Positions 10,521 through 24,112 of a stretch of 64,000 nt of DNA are shown piece by piece. The first letter of the stretch is position 1. Every line of letters begins with the position of its first letter. Source of the stretch: Harmothoe impar (lineage: Eukaryota > Annelida > Polychaeta > Phyllodocida > Polynoidae); assembly GCA_947462335.1 (NCBI GenBank), contig OX381710.1, forward strand, positions 64,723,303 through 64,787,302. The letters are read 5' to 3'. Position numbers and translations under genes: made by a program. A model generated the notes under the pieces. The model searched no databases. It was not told where the DNA came from and worked only from the letters and a program-made list of their open reading frames with translations.

Positions 10521-12156
10521 AAGAAAAGCTCAAGGACAATCCTATAAAGACAGGTTATAGGTGGGGGGTGGGGGGGGGGGGTTACACTGACTATTATGGA
10601 TACCCTCTGTGTGGCTATTATTGTAAAGCAGGAGTTTACCTCGGTAAGTGTGGGGCTGAGGTAAGGGCTGGGGTGTGGGAACCAGGCAGAGGCTGTATCC
10701 AACTTTCACATACATGTACTACTCATTTATATTACTATACATAAATTATCCAAGGTTGAAACCAGTACATCATAATTAGCAACGTCAAATAAATTTCCCA
10801 ATGAGCTATCCTAACCACCCCTCTTTGGTAGACAACTACATTCATTATTCCATGTTCAACATGTCATTTGCTTTGATTAGATACCCATGATACATGTCCA
10901 ATTATTGACATTCCTGTGGCCATCTCCCACAGTCTAATATTGTACTGTAAACAAACCTACGATGGGCAATGATATATTTTTCTAATATCTGGTAATCAAT
11001 GATGTCAACCAGAAACAAGTAAAAGTACAATTACACTCTGTTTCATACTGCATGTTTATGGAAACCTGTCCCTACAATTTACAAGGTCACGGTTAGGAAA
11101 ATCCCTTATTGCGCTGTAGTTAGAGTAATTTTACTGTCACGCAAGAAAGGACATATTGGCAGTACTCATCACAGATAATGGGTGACAAACTTATAAACCA
11201 GTGTGACTCAGTTTGCCTGACAAAGGCCAAAACGTTGCCAAAGGAAAATGGTGAGTTCAGCTTGGAGGTAGGTACATGTATATGGCTTTTGGCAATGAAG
11301 TTGATAACTTGAACGATATGACTGCAATAACCAGATAATCACACAACAATGTCATATAGCATGAGGGTTGGACATGCTGCCAAGTGTCCAGGGTTGTGAC
11401 TAACCAATATGAGACCTTCCAGGAAGTATGAGTTGTCACTGTTATGGTAGGGCTACAGATTCAATGACGACTCAGAGAGAAGATATAAGTTAATCCTAAA
11501 TATATGGCATCTACTCATGAGTGCCCCATTTCTAAGGCTCCTGCATTGGTGAAAATGTCCAATGAAGTGCTAACATATTTGGGGCGGAAATGTACGGAAA
11601 TGGCTGTTCAAATCCTTATGGATCTGGAAAATACAGGTTTGTGATAATGGGTTGGGTGAACAACTTACCCTCCTCTGTTCTATATACTAGCTGCTTCTAC
11701 CAAAGGTACCTACTCAGCCTACTGATATTATTCTGTGTACAATTCAGGTAAACGGAACCTAGAACTTGGATGGGTCTGAAGTTTGATGGACAGGACGCTA
11801 TTATCCTGAACCCCTTTATGTAGCATCCTCTGTAGTTATACACTATGTACACTAAGAGGCCCCTAAGCCGCACCTCTGACGGATCTCACATGGAATTAAG
11901 GCCCAGAACTCGAGCAATGATGGGAGCCATCACAAAAGGAGTCAATAGGTTTCTAAGTCAACTCCCTTTATATTAAGGACCTGTGTGGGTACTCCTACTT
12001 TCCCTTGTAACCAGCATCATAAAGGTGACTACAGTCAGGGAGATACCAGCGTCTGATAACCCACAACCTGACCGTCTTCTACGTCATCAGTGGGGGCTGC
12101 CGGGTAATGGTGGGTACAATAGAACTGCTGCTGTAATATAGGTATACATACATATA

Positions 12157-12340
12157 CACTCTAAGAATGGTGTGTTATGTTAACATGCTTTTTTGAAGCC
12201 ACTTTTAACACACTTTTGTATTGTAACACACCACACGCTACTCAAAGTGTGTTGATCTCAAAAGTGTGTTACTCTGTTACGCTACTCAAAGTGTGTTACT
12301 CTTTAAATGCATGTTCCCACAACACACATCTTTTAGAGTG
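12157..12340. mobile_element. CACTCTAA-ended MITE
   Basis: Imperfect inverted ends CACTCTAAGAATGGTGTGTT (left) and CACTCTAAAAGATGTGTGTT (right, reverse complement), flanked by TA at 12155-12156 and 12341-12342. TA flanks suggest a Tc1/mariner-type element. Internal direct repeats of GCTACTCAAAGTGTGTT. Confidence 0.8.
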
Positions 12341-12463
12341 TAGGGTCTGTTATAGCAGCTTGTGGGCAGCGCCATCCTGTAGTGTGGTCAGATATGGGAA
12401 CTAAATTGTGTTTTAACTATTCTTCTTATAGACTCTCGCCTCACTCGGGGGATTCACCAGGAG

Positions 12464-12645
12464 GACAAGATGGCTGCCTATACAGGTGGGGGGGGGGGGG
12501 GGACAAGATGGCTGCCTGCTCAGGGAAACAAAGATGGTGGCCTACATAAGGGGACAAGATGGCCATGCAAGATGGCAGCCGGCAGAGGGGTACAAGATGG
12601 CGGCCTACACAGGAAGTGGGGAGGGACAAGATGGCGGCCCACATC
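12464..12645. repeat. Minisatellite of ACAAGATGGCGGCC units
   Basis: Six irregular units of 25-40 bp built on GGGACAAGATGGCGGCCTAC followed by ACAGG, with a poly-G run after the first. The unit resembles the reverse complement of the start of family B, suggesting it arose from that end. Confidence 0.85.
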
Positions 12646-13902
12646 GATTAACCCGTTAAATGAGTATACAGGAAGTTGTGGTGAAGAGGGCCCTATGAAG
12701 TCTACAGAATACAGGCAGGCTTTGTTAGGCTGGCTGCTACACAGTACACGGCCCCTGTATACCTCCACCAGAGCCTACTCTCACCAGTTAACCTCCATAC
12801 CTCATTGTGTAACCTATGGACCCACACAAATTACACTGTTTGTGTTTGGTTAGGGCATATACACTTACCTACCCCTACCATTAACGGGGCAGCCTGCTCA
12901 ACAGTGGCCAACAATTTAAAAGGAAAATCTCCCTAAAAAATTACACCGAGCAGTTTATCCCTACCCATGATAAGTCACACATGGCTGATTCAGATGAGTA
13001 AATGTAACTGAAACTATCTCTATTCCTCCGGAGGCTGATTTTAAAGAGGATAATTGTGAATCTGTGATAAGTTGTTTGTGGCTGGTGTGTGTGGGCACCT
13101 GTATGTGAGGAGTTAAGCTCATAGATGGTTTCTTTTGTGTATATAACGTTATGCAAGAGTATGAGGTCTTATTGAAGGTGGAGGGGAGTCCCCTGTTAAA
13201 CCAATCGTTGATTCCCTACATGATAAGTCCACTGGAGAGGGGCAGCCATACTTGGTATTTTAAGTAACTATTTATAAGTGCGTCCAGACCACGTCACCCC
13301 CACATTACCTAGACTCCCGGTTCCGCCATTTTAAGCTGGTAAATGGTCCCTGTGTTATTTTGTCGCAGTAATAACTGGTCGACTTCAAATTTACAAAGGT
13401 TTTTATTTTTACTTATGCAAAGGGTTTACGTGTACGTAGTTAGACCCCAACCGAGTTATAGCGGACGGCTGCAATATATATCCTGCTACGGGGAAACTGT
13501 TAGCTCGCGTCTGTAGTCTGGGTGTGGTCATTCTTTCACATGGGGAGGAGGGTGACCATCTAGACCCCCAGGGTGGGGGGTACCGACATAATTGGACCCC
13601 TCTTATATTGCAGTTTATTTTTCTCCTTCCCCATCCATATGTATGTATAAGTCTCTCCTCCAAACTGTAATTTATTTTGCTGCTTCAAGTCAACATTGTG
13701 TAAGCTCCAGATGGTAAGGTGTACCTAATTTGATACATATCGTATATCCGTATTACTTGTTAAAGTTATCATTAGAGACCCCTCACACACGTCATCCCTC
13801 TTTGATCAGGCTGCTCTGCCTTTTTGAGTTAGTGAAAGGTCACAGAGTTCTCAGCGAATGACTTATCAGAGTTGAAAAAGGATGAAGGAGAAATGAGAGG
13901 AG

Positions 13903-14022
13903 GATGGCAGGCAGACAGGGGAGCAGATAGACAGTTAATATGGGTATGCATGTAGCCAGGCAGCCAGGTATGAAGGTAGGTATGCAGGCAGACAGGTAGG
14001 CAGGTAGACAGGAGATGGTGGT
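13903..14022. repeat. Degenerate CAGGTAGG / CAGACAGG repeat
   Basis: Irregular 4-8 bp purine-rich units (CAGGCAGACAGG, CAGGTAGGCAGGTAGACAGG). Confidence 0.75.
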
Positions 14023-14548
14023 CAGAAGAGAAGAGGTGAGTGTGAAGAGTTGACGACTGCACCGTGAGGCCTACCTGTGACCCCCCCCCCCCCCGTCACC
14101 AGAACCGCCGCACGTCACTTCATGCAGGATGTTGTCCTGAAATATTAGCTGCTACTTGCTGCAGCTCTGTAATTACTGCTCCAGGTGCACCCCCCCCCCA
14201 CACACACACAAGGTGCCCCCCCCCCCCACTCAGTCCCGGCACCTTCCACACCTACCTATAGTCTATACCTCACAGGCATATATACACTAATCTTGGTTGT
14301 GGTTACAACAGAGATGTCACTTCTTGGTGAACAAAATGTAGCCATTTTTCCTGGGGTGTCGTTAATATTGATATTTCTATAAATATTCCTAGTTGGAATT
14401 CATGCAATAGTAATTTCTATAATTTCATAGGCATAGCCGATTGTAGAAAAGTAGTGACCTAATGAAACACGTGTATAGACCTACACAGTACTGCCGAGCA
14501 ACTCGCTCACCATTTGAAAGTTTATATCAGCCCCGTAGCTCCGTTACG

Positions 14549-14648
14549 ATTCATGCATGGATGGAGCCCTGGTGAGTAGCTCAGAGGCATTCATACATCA
14601 TAACAAAGGGCATAGCACATTAAATCACTATGCGGCCCTTAAAGGGTA
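14549..14648. mobile_element. Family A MITE, right half
   Basis: GGAGCCCTGGTGAGTAGCTC, inverted GCATTCATACATCATAAC, and the right arm GCACATTAAATCACTATGCG followed by GCCCTTAAAGGGT. Confidence 0.8.
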
Positions 14649-15423
14649 GATAACCTACTCTGGTATCCCCACAGCCTGGCACAGGTGCTGCGTGGTGCGG
14701 TGATGTCCCTGTATGATACCGTGTATGTTGCACCAGCAGTCTACCTGGTGATTGGACTGACCCTATTTGGCCAAAGGTGGCACTTGGTGGTCCACCACAC
14801 GTTAGCCTCCAGCACCTCCAGGTGCGCTGATTATACACCACCCCCCCCCCCTCACGTTCCCACATCCCGCTGTGACAGATGAAGGTGGTGAATATATCGG
14901 CACAGAACAATATGTTGTTACCGAGATCAGGCCGAGGGGTGGACTCCACAAATATACTCGGGGCAAATATTTGCGGCGACCCGGACCTGACAAGATCTGT
15001 GTGTGTGTGTGGGGGGGGGGGGGGGGTAGAAAGCAGTGAGACAAGGTTCCAGGGGATATTCTGGAATGAGACACCCTCCTGATTTCTGTGTTTTGCTTGG
15101 GGGCAAATATGTCAGGACACAGCAGACAGAGACGCTGTCAGCCCGAGGCGCATGCGCAGAAATGACCTAGTCAAGTAACAGATTGTTTTCTGGGCGTCAA
15201 GCGTGGAATTTGTTGGTTTTAAGGGAGACAGGGTGATAATAAGCCCGCCAGCAGGGAAGTGTTGAGGTCAGGGAGGTCTGAGGTGCACACGGGTCAGAAA
15301 GGGACAACTTTCAACCCAACAACTATTTCTTGATAATGAAGCTTTTCTGAGTAGGCCTACAAACTGTTACCACTCTCTCATTTATGAGAACGCCTATAAG
15401 CTCATATTCATATGGAAGGCAAA

Positions 15424-15492
15424 TTAAAGCTGCATTCTCAGCACTGAGATGTCACTTGTTAGCTGACAACAACAGTGAGAATGCTGCTTTAA
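15424..15492. mobile_element. 69 bp TTAA-flanked hairpin MITE
   Basis: TTAAAGCTGCATTCTCA at the left and its imperfect reverse complement TGAGAATGCTGCTTTAA at the right, so both ends are TTAA. Too small to code; probably a minimal inverted-repeat element. Confidence 0.7.
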
Positions 15493-18400
15493 GAAAACAG
15501 ACACTTAAACTAGACACCATTAACTGAAGCTACATTTATATCATCCCAATTATAACTCCTTGTCCAAGCTTTGCCATGGCAAGAACATAAACCCCCATGC
15601 AGTTTGAGATTCAGGATAAAAACTAGGACAGAACGTGGATACTTTCTCCATGAGTAAACAACTAACAAAAATTACCAACTACAACCAAGTTGAAATGTAT
15701 CCCTGAGGCAAAATCTTAACATCTTTGCTACCTTTGAGGAGTTTTTCCATGTTTGTCTTTTCCCTTTCCTTCTATTTCAAAGAGACACTTATTCTCTATT
15801 CTTATCATGTGGTCAGGTAATTTAGTTCCCTTTCATGACAATGCCAGCTTCAAGCCAACACACAGGGTACCCCCAGGCCTACAACCATTAATACACCTAA
15901 CATCTAGGCCCACAATTCAGGCCTCTAGGGCCAGCCCATTGCAGCCTTCAGGGAGCAAGAGACAAAGGAGTCATGGCAAAAGTTCAACCAGCCCTACATT
16001 GCCATCCAATACACAAAACACGAGACCAGAGCAAAGATGTAAACCTAGACCGTGGAGAGGGGTGTGGGTGGAGGTGGGTGGGGCGCCTACTGGTCAAACA
16101 GTGGGGCAGGGAGGTACCACCAGGCCACTCCAGCACCTACCCCGTCCTGTAGTATTTGGTGCAGTTACCGGTTGTACATGTATAGAGAATAGAGTCTTTG
16201 GCAGGTTCCAAAATTGGAATTTTCTCCATTTGATGCCAGTGCGAGATGCTGACAAATGAAAGTTATATTTGATGAATGACACCTCTAACAATCATGTACA
16301 TGTACTTCGAATTCCTTTCGAGCTCCTTTCTTAGTTTTTCCCCAATAAAATAATGGGGCTCGAATTAAATATAGTACATGTACCACACTGCATGCCGTAT
16401 TCCGTTTAACTTGGGTAGGTTTATAACTGCAGCCATGGTGCACCTCAACAAGTACCTAGAGACTGAGTACTAGTATACTGGGTGAAGTACCACCAGGTAG
16501 AAGGACGCTCAACACTGCTGCAGAGAGCCCTCTATGGACTAGTTCCGCCCCGCCTCGCCAGGTGCCGGCACTAGTGGCGCTGTGGGTTGATTGATTCGCT
16601 CTCCTGTCCCCACTCCAGGCCCCAGGTTGGGCTCAGGTAAATACGACCTGGAGGAGGGAGGCAGGTCTCCTGTGTTTGTTTGTACCCGAATGGCGCAATC
16701 TCTAACAATAGGACCATGTTGAGCATCTTGTTGCCCACATTGTGCATGTGGCAACTGGCGACCGCATTTTGTCTTTTATTCTCCTCTCACCCCAGATAGA
16801 TTGGTATCTACTGTAAAGTCAACTGTTAAGTGTTACCATTACGTATTTATAGACAATTAATAGACTCAATGGGAAACCTTATTTCGGAGCGATTGCAATA
16901 AAAATAAACGTTTTTATAAAGTAGTTAAAGAGAAATCGGCCATTTTACTATATTTATTTTAGTTTTATGTGTATTTGATTGTTGATGGAAATGTGAATAT
17001 CACACCCAAACATTGACACAAGTAGGCAATGAAGTGACTTTTAGCCACAGAACCCTGTAGCGAAAGGACACACTTCCACGTCATAAAATCTACCGACATG
17101 TTGAGAGCAAAGTGGAGCGCTACTCAAATAGGCATAAAATGTCAGTTTGACAACTGCTAAGCCTAGGTATAAAAAGCAGCATAAGACACCCCCATGATTT
17201 ACAACCAAACTGCACTTAAATCAAATCCAGTTCACTCAGACTGAGCGGAGATAAGATCAGTGCCCCTCTAGTTATGTTCTAATTATCCCTTTAATTGTTG
17301 AACTAATCTGTTCGTACCATGCCCACCTGAGCCATTATCAGTGAGATCTAAATAGTAATTGCTACCCGCTATTAGCATTACACCACTGTATCATATCTAT
17401 ACCTTACTTGGTAGAGCGATGCGAGAACTCACTCACAGTCTACTATTACACCCATCACTGTGCAATATTGTTTTTTTTTTATTCTCTCTTGACGAGTTTA
17501 GAAAAGTTAACGGTAAACCATACTGCCCTAGCACCAGTCCTCCAAACCTCAATTAGTCGCCACCTACCATGGCCCCGGACCATGGCAACCATTTTGATCA
17601 CCATCGTGCTTTTTTTTTATACTCCCATTCCCGTAGCTGGACTATAGCAGACGATGGTCGCTCTGGGTTTATTGTTATTGTTAGGGTGTTTTAGGGTGAA
17701 GGGCTGCCTCCTGCAGGTGGGGATAGCCAAGGTCACTGCCATGACGATTACGGTAGGGTGAGACCGTGAGGAATCTGCATCTCCACCTGAGAGGGGAACG
17801 TTCACAAATCATGTTACCACTGGCGGCTGGAGAGGGGGGGGGGTGACAAAACCTAGTCCGGACCCTTTTATACAGCACATAGGCCAATTCGCCAAAAATC
17901 GTGACAATAATGTGCATAAGCGGGGTCTTGAAAAGGTGCCAAAATAGATGACTTGACATTTGTGAACATTCCCTGAATGTTGCTACATGTACCTGGTTTG
18001 AGGCTGATGGATCTGTTGGCCCATGCGGTCCGCCATTTTTGGCAAATGGCCCCCACGACCATCTTGGATTCTAACATAGGATAATGTGTAGTCCCTTATC
18101 ATAACGGGGTTGACAGCTGTCAGTGAGTGTGACAGGTCAGGTTAGCAGCTGCTGTCACACCATCTGTCAACAAACCTGCTGTCAACACCCACTCCTCATA
18201 TCTCACTAATAAAGACACCTACACCTAGCACTCATTTAGTAAACGCATATACTCTTTTTACCCTGTTATTAGTGGTATTTTCTAATTCGAAAATTTAAGT
18301 TAATAGTTCATCCTGAACAATTCCATCTCTACAGTGCATCCAACACAAAGGACTTATGATCTGACATTTATTACATATTTACACTGAGTGATACATGTAC

Positions 18401-20673
18401 AGCCGAGTGGCCTGCTGTGTGATTTGGGGGAGGGGGGGGGGGTAATGGGGGTGTCGTTGAGGGGTTCAGTAACATATGTGAGTTATCATGATGAAGACGT
18501 CATATCTAAGTGAGTTGACGTGTGTGCTATGTCCGGTGTATGCCGCTATGCTGTACCTACACGCACTGTGAGTGTGGGAAGTGACACATACAGATAAGGG
18601 GACAGGGTAACAGGGCTCATTAACAATAACAGGTTACACATGGATATCTTGTTGTACAGCCAGTCCAGATGCCTTAGGTATGAAGATGGTACGTTCAAGT
18701 AAACCAATTATATCTACCCTATTGTTCTAGTCATACCGAACGTGTTGTGGGCTACCTTGGAGAAAATAACTCCAAATGGCAAATAAGCTGTAATATTTCT
18801 GTAAATGTACGATATCATCCAATAACAAACTTTCTTTTAAAATCTAAACTACATTTTGGGTCATGTTACCATGTCTTTCTTGGCCTTGAGATCTGCTTGA
18901 ATATTGGTTTAACTTTTGTTTCTTAATCAGTTACTGCGAATTCTATTTTGGCAACTAACACCAACCTATTTGATTCCTAATCTGCCCTATGATAGTTAAG
19001 GCCAATTATCCCATGTGTCCTATAATTAAATTATCTAATAATGATATTTCAGGTTGGAGTCATTATTTCTTTCATTTATTTTCGAGAAGTGTAATTAAAT
19101 ATCACCAAATTGAACCAGTTGTATATTACAACCGTTCCTCAACCAGACAAATGACTGCACTTCAAAAATAAGCAGTACACTCATCTTTGTAGGTCAGATC
19201 TACCCCCACCCCTAGTTGCTAGCATATCAAATACATGTAGTTATAAAACGGCAGGAGGCCTTAAATACCCCCTATGCCTACCCAGTGCGGAGCAAAGTAT
19301 GTTTGACAGGCCTATTATTAGACTACCTCTTGGTTATGGGAGAGATGCTGATACATCTCAGGATTGTGACATATGTAGGATCCTGGAGACATTCACTGAG
19401 ACGTCTGCACCAATATAAAATGAGGAGTGGTGTTTTCGTCGGGCATAGAGTCTGTGATCCTCCTCTAACTGAGGCCTCTGGACAGTCTCAGAAAGCTGCA
19501 ACTTCACCACTTACCAACAGACACAATGCTAAAACAGCGGCAGAGCTATTGGCACCACCTCACTGGATACCTCAGTCACCCAGTCCCCTACTTCAATAGC
19601 TTTCAATGGGTGGGGTTCTCCCGGTGCTTGCCGACATGTTTAAGTAGCCCTGTTTTAGGGAGAAGTTATATTACACCTTCATGGTGACGAAAACTGACAC
19701 TGTCACTGACATCTTTTTTAATTTCTTTTTTACCGACATGCTTTTTACACAATGGTGATGCAGTTACATCCATTTTTCAAGGCCACATTGTGGCCTTTGT
19801 TTAAAAACACTGAACGTGGATATAAATATTGGGCATAAGGTATATCTGATTAATTCAATGATAACTTGGTGGATTTGGTAAGTCATCTCTGACCTCCCCA
19901 TGACCCCCTACAGCTATAAGCACGGTGTTACCTAGACTTGCTCACGTCTTTGTATTTGAATAAAGACAAAAACGGACTTTTTCTATGATATACTTTTCTC
20001 AACTGTAGAATACAGTGGGGCAGCTAGGGGGACTCTAGCACATTTGTATAGGAGCTCTCAGTGACGCAGGCCAGTCTAGGTGTTACCTTGTGTCCGTGTA
20101 CCGTGCTTACCCCACCTGGAGCACCCTGACTCGCCTGAGTCCTCACCTGCAACAACACACAAACACAGCGTTAGCATGGCGCAACAACATATAGAGGCAA
20201 ACATGATGTAATTTATGTCATTTTATTTAAGAAATTGATATAAATCGAATATCAAAATCCCAGAGAAAAGTTTGAAAGTCTTACAAACGTATAGAAAACG
20301 TAAGATCTCTGCACAATGAATGGGAAAGGCTTTCTACTCAACTAGAAATAGTTGACCGGTAGTACGTGTAATACATGTACATGCATTTCTTCCCACGGTC
20401 TCGGGAAAAATGGAAACCTCTGCTATTTCTCAACATGTCAAGTCACGTGAAGTTATGAATATCTCTGAAAATCCCCATTTTTGTTTGATTGTCATTTTAG
20501 TTTGTCACCCCGTTACACTGTACATGCTAGCATGGGTAGTTCTCTGTGTGGTGTTAGGGTAGCGTGACACTACCCCGTCTGTCCGTGCCAGTGGGACAGG
20601 CTAATATGACAGAGTCACCTGCCCACCCAACCTAGACGCCCCTATATGGCATTGTCATGGGTCTCACTGCGCA

Positions 20674-20853
20674 GGCCGCCATCTTGTCCCCCGACTGAGT
20701 ATGCTGCTGGTTCCTACAGACTAGCGTCTCATGTTTGTACTTAAAGGACTGAGGCGCTAGTCTCGGGGACTAGCAAAGATAGCAACACTACCGGTAAGTA
20801 TATTTTAGTTCCTCTCTTTGCCACTGCTACTACTACCATGACGCTGCAGTCGA
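20674..20853 (+). repeat. Family B dispersed repeat
   Basis: GGCCGCCATCTTGTCCCCC start, GCTGGTTCCTACAG, an inner hairpin AGACTAGCGTCTCA / TGAGGCGCTAGTCT, then TTTTAGTTCCTCTCTTTGCC and ACGCTGCAGTCGA. Confidence 0.75.
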
Positions 20854-21771
20854 CGTGTTACGACCCTATCTAAAACGCCTGGAACACGCCATCAAAGTTA
20901 CTTCTATTTTGTAAACATATAAATATCCACTAATGACAATATTTCATCTTCACTATCTTTCTAATCTCATGAATGCATGGGTGATCAATGACAGGAATCA
21001 AGCTCGTGTTAATATCAAGGGCATTTCGTGGGTACAGCAGTTGTAAGTAGTGTGTGGAGTTGGTAGTTTTTGTATCTAAAAGGCAATGTGCCGCAGGCAG
21101 CAGAGGACATTAAGCAGTTTAGGGGAAGCAGACGACATTTTGGCAACTTCAGCTTCAACAGACGCCGGGCACATTCAGTTGGGTGATAACAGCCTTTCGG
21201 CATCAGAATCCTTCCCTCCTCTGAATCTCCTTTGATAATCCAGCAGGGCCTCCCACGAGACTGTCACACAAACCGACCCAAGCTCCCCGGAGTTTTCTCA
21301 AGTTTTGTTGTTGATAAACCCCGACGGCCCAGAGGAAGGGGCGGGGAGGGGGTGAATATTTGGGATACCTTGCCGCTAGCTTTGAATCAGTATGTATGAG
21401 CTTTATTTTTCTCTACACCTTTTATCGTTTTGCTGTCCTTTTCTCCCAGAAAGGGGACTGAGGAGTTGGGGCTGGGAAATCCAGCTTTATGGGCCAGACG
21501 ACAACAATATATCCACCACCATGTCCCTCCCATCTGACATGACCGCCCGTCAAGCCGATCCCCTTTCTAACCTCTCAGTCTGCAGTCTGCAGGACAAATG
21601 GGATAGTAATACAGTATAACGAACATTGATAGATATCTAGATTTGAGAATTCTTTTGTGATGGGACTTCCATTAAACGTTAGTGCTACTTTTGGTTCCAC
21701 AGTTGGTTCCTGTGGGTTGATGTTTGCATGGGCGGATCCAAATGATGGCTCTAGACCACTAAATTCGATAT

Positions 21772-21945
21772 GGCGACATGGGCCTTTCTTAAAATCGACA
21801 TGCGACCTGAGGCCTAGTGACATGCGACATGAGGCTTATTGACAGGGGACATGGACATTTCTTAAAATTGACATGGGACATGAGCATCTTTAGCGACATA
21901 GACATGCGACATGGTCATTTCTTAAAACCGACATGCGACATGGGG
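21772..21945. repeat. GACATG minisatellite
   Basis: Three to four units of about 60 bp containing CGACATGxGACATG and CATTTCTTAAAATCGACATG. Followed by poly-C runs. Confidence 0.85.
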
Positions 21946-23455
21946 ACCCCCTCCCCCCCCCCCATCAAGGGTCCCCAAAGGGCGGGGGTGCTAGGGGTCC
22001 GGACCCCCCCCCCCCCCTTCCCCATTTTTTTGGAAATTATTTAAGAATTTTCTCATGATATCTTGATCTGCTGCGAGTCTCGGCACAGGACTTTTCGGTA
22101 CTTTGGTGTTTGGTGTACCCCCCCCCCCCCCTCCCAACCACGTTTCAAATTCTTGGCCCATCCCTGTTCTGTTCTGATCAGGTCATCTGAGGAATCGCCC
22201 GGTATGAATGATACCGGTATGCCACCGGTGCAGATATGTCCCGATGCCAATAGTGGTCATTACCACCACGCCCACACCTACTCCCCCAGCCACTGGGGCG
22301 GAACACAACAGGTACTGACCAAGCACTGACCACCCCCCCCCCCCCTACATCCCCCATATCGGACATGTTAACCTGCCCGACTCGGACATGGCAACCGCCA
22401 CGCTCCAACGCCACACATTCCCAATACCGTTCCGCCCCAATGCACACGTCTGGACTTACCACCCAGCACCATCGATACACAGACACAGTCCGACTCAGTA
22501 AAAACGCCATTAAAAGGGCATATTAAACGACCTATCGATCCCCCCTGGGTGCGGGCTGGACAGCGGACATTGATTATGGCACCAGAGGCCATCATTATTT
22601 GAGGAGCGTGCCGCGTAGTGAGACGCGCTGGCACTACGGCCGCCAATTTGTGTCCGGGTCAGGGAGGTCAGTGAGGGCGCGACCTGCGTGTACACTGTCC
22701 GGCCGTCAATGCCTTAATTATGGAGGTGTGCAAGTGTCCAACTCTGGTCCAACTGCATCTGTAGTGGGAGGGGCGGGCAGCCCAGTCAATGCTGCTTCTT
22801 TCTCTTTTCACTGTGTGGGGCAAACCAGCCGTGATTTTTTTGGCTGTTTTGTGAGTGACTCAGGGTGCAGTTTATTACACGAGATTAGCCTTGTTGGCAT
22901 CGGTCAGTCCAACCTGTGGATCCTTTGTGGTTTTACCCTGGTGATTTAGGCTGCGAATGTGTGCAGCCTGTAGTGGTGGGGGGGGGGGGGGAGAGGGGGC
23001 GGGGATTTCCACAGAATATTGATCATGACTCCTTCATTATGATACATTAACCTGTTTTTCTCGCTCATCTCTAACGGGGGGGGGGGGGGGGGCGGGGCTA
23101 CCTTTCAGTGTACATTTTCCCATTTCAAAACTAACATTTTATATTTTCCTATTATATTTATTTCCCGTCTAATTGAACTGTAAGCGTGGAGGGAAGGGCA
23201 TCCCAAGTATCCCAAGAATTTACCTAAAATTGGCCCATAACTCAACAAGGCTTTCTGTGATACTAATAAATAAGAGTAGGATCTGCACAGGTTAAAAAGG
23301 TCGCAGGGTGTGACGACATAGCGGCTTGTCCCCCTGGTGGTTGGGGCACATAATAGAGACCATTGTGCTGGTACATGACTGTGTAGGGAGGAGGGTGTCA
23401 GACAAAGACAGTCACCATGTAACAGGCCCCCACACGTCACCGCCACTTGTCACCG

Positions 23456-23790
23456 GGATCCCCCTCCCCTCCCTCCAAGGGAAAGGAGAAGAAGTATAAA
23501 CTGATGAAGAAAGGGTCCACGGTCTTAGCCGATCTGTCCCTCACATCCCCGACCATGCACTATCCTCCCTGCTCCCTGCTTTGTCCCCTTACATTGATCC
23601 CCCATCCTCATCCTGTACCTCCCTCCCCTATATACCCCTCTCTCATGTACCTTATACTCTATGTAAGGGCCTCTACATACTCCCTCCTCAACATCAATCC
23701 TCTGGTGCCCTCCCCCTCCCACCGCCTCCGTTCCAGAGGCCCATCCCCCTCCCACCACTCCTTGTCCCCAACATGTTCCCCCCGTGCCTG
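23456..23790. repeat. Pyrimidine-rich low-complexity tract
   Basis: Over 300 bases dominated by CCCT, CTCC and CCTCCC on the plus strand. Open frames across it (Pro/Ser/Leu-rich) are compositional artefacts. Confidence 0.8.
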
Positions 23791-24065
23791 TGCCGTCTGA
23801 GAGGTTTGTGAGTAACTCTAGAGGTGTCTACAGCTTGTTCTGGTCCTCACGTGTCACTCTCTAACCCCTGATGGACAAAACAGATCCCCTCACGTCCTGC
23901 TTCTATTACTAACAAGTCACAGCTCTGTTTTAGTATTTTAACACTTTCATGGCTTTCTTAGATACTTTATTTATCTAAAAAAATTGCCACCACCAGCAAC
24001 ACGAATGTATCATGGGCATACATCAAATGCTTGCTAGGGCCTGGTCTTACAGGGTCAGCAGTTGA

Positions 24066-24112
24066 TGACCTTGGTGACCTTCACCTGATATTGATGACCT
24101 TGTGGTGACCTT
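24066..24112. promoter_or_regulatory. Cluster of four TGACCTT nuclear-receptor half-sites
   Basis: TGACCTT occurs at 24066, 24075, 24095 and 24106, three of them extended to TGACCTTG. TGACCTTG is the reverse of the TCAAGGTCA type bound by ERR and SF-1 related receptors. Function is inferred only. Confidence 0.35.

Noticed and set aside
15753..16259. 168-codon plus-strand open frame, the longest outside the cadherin exons and family A copies
   Set aside because: Low-complexity Pro/Ser/Arg composition, no recognisable domain, no splice or promoter context.
23447..23811. Proline/serine-rich open frames on both strands
   Set aside because: Produced by a pyrimidine-rich low-complexity tract.
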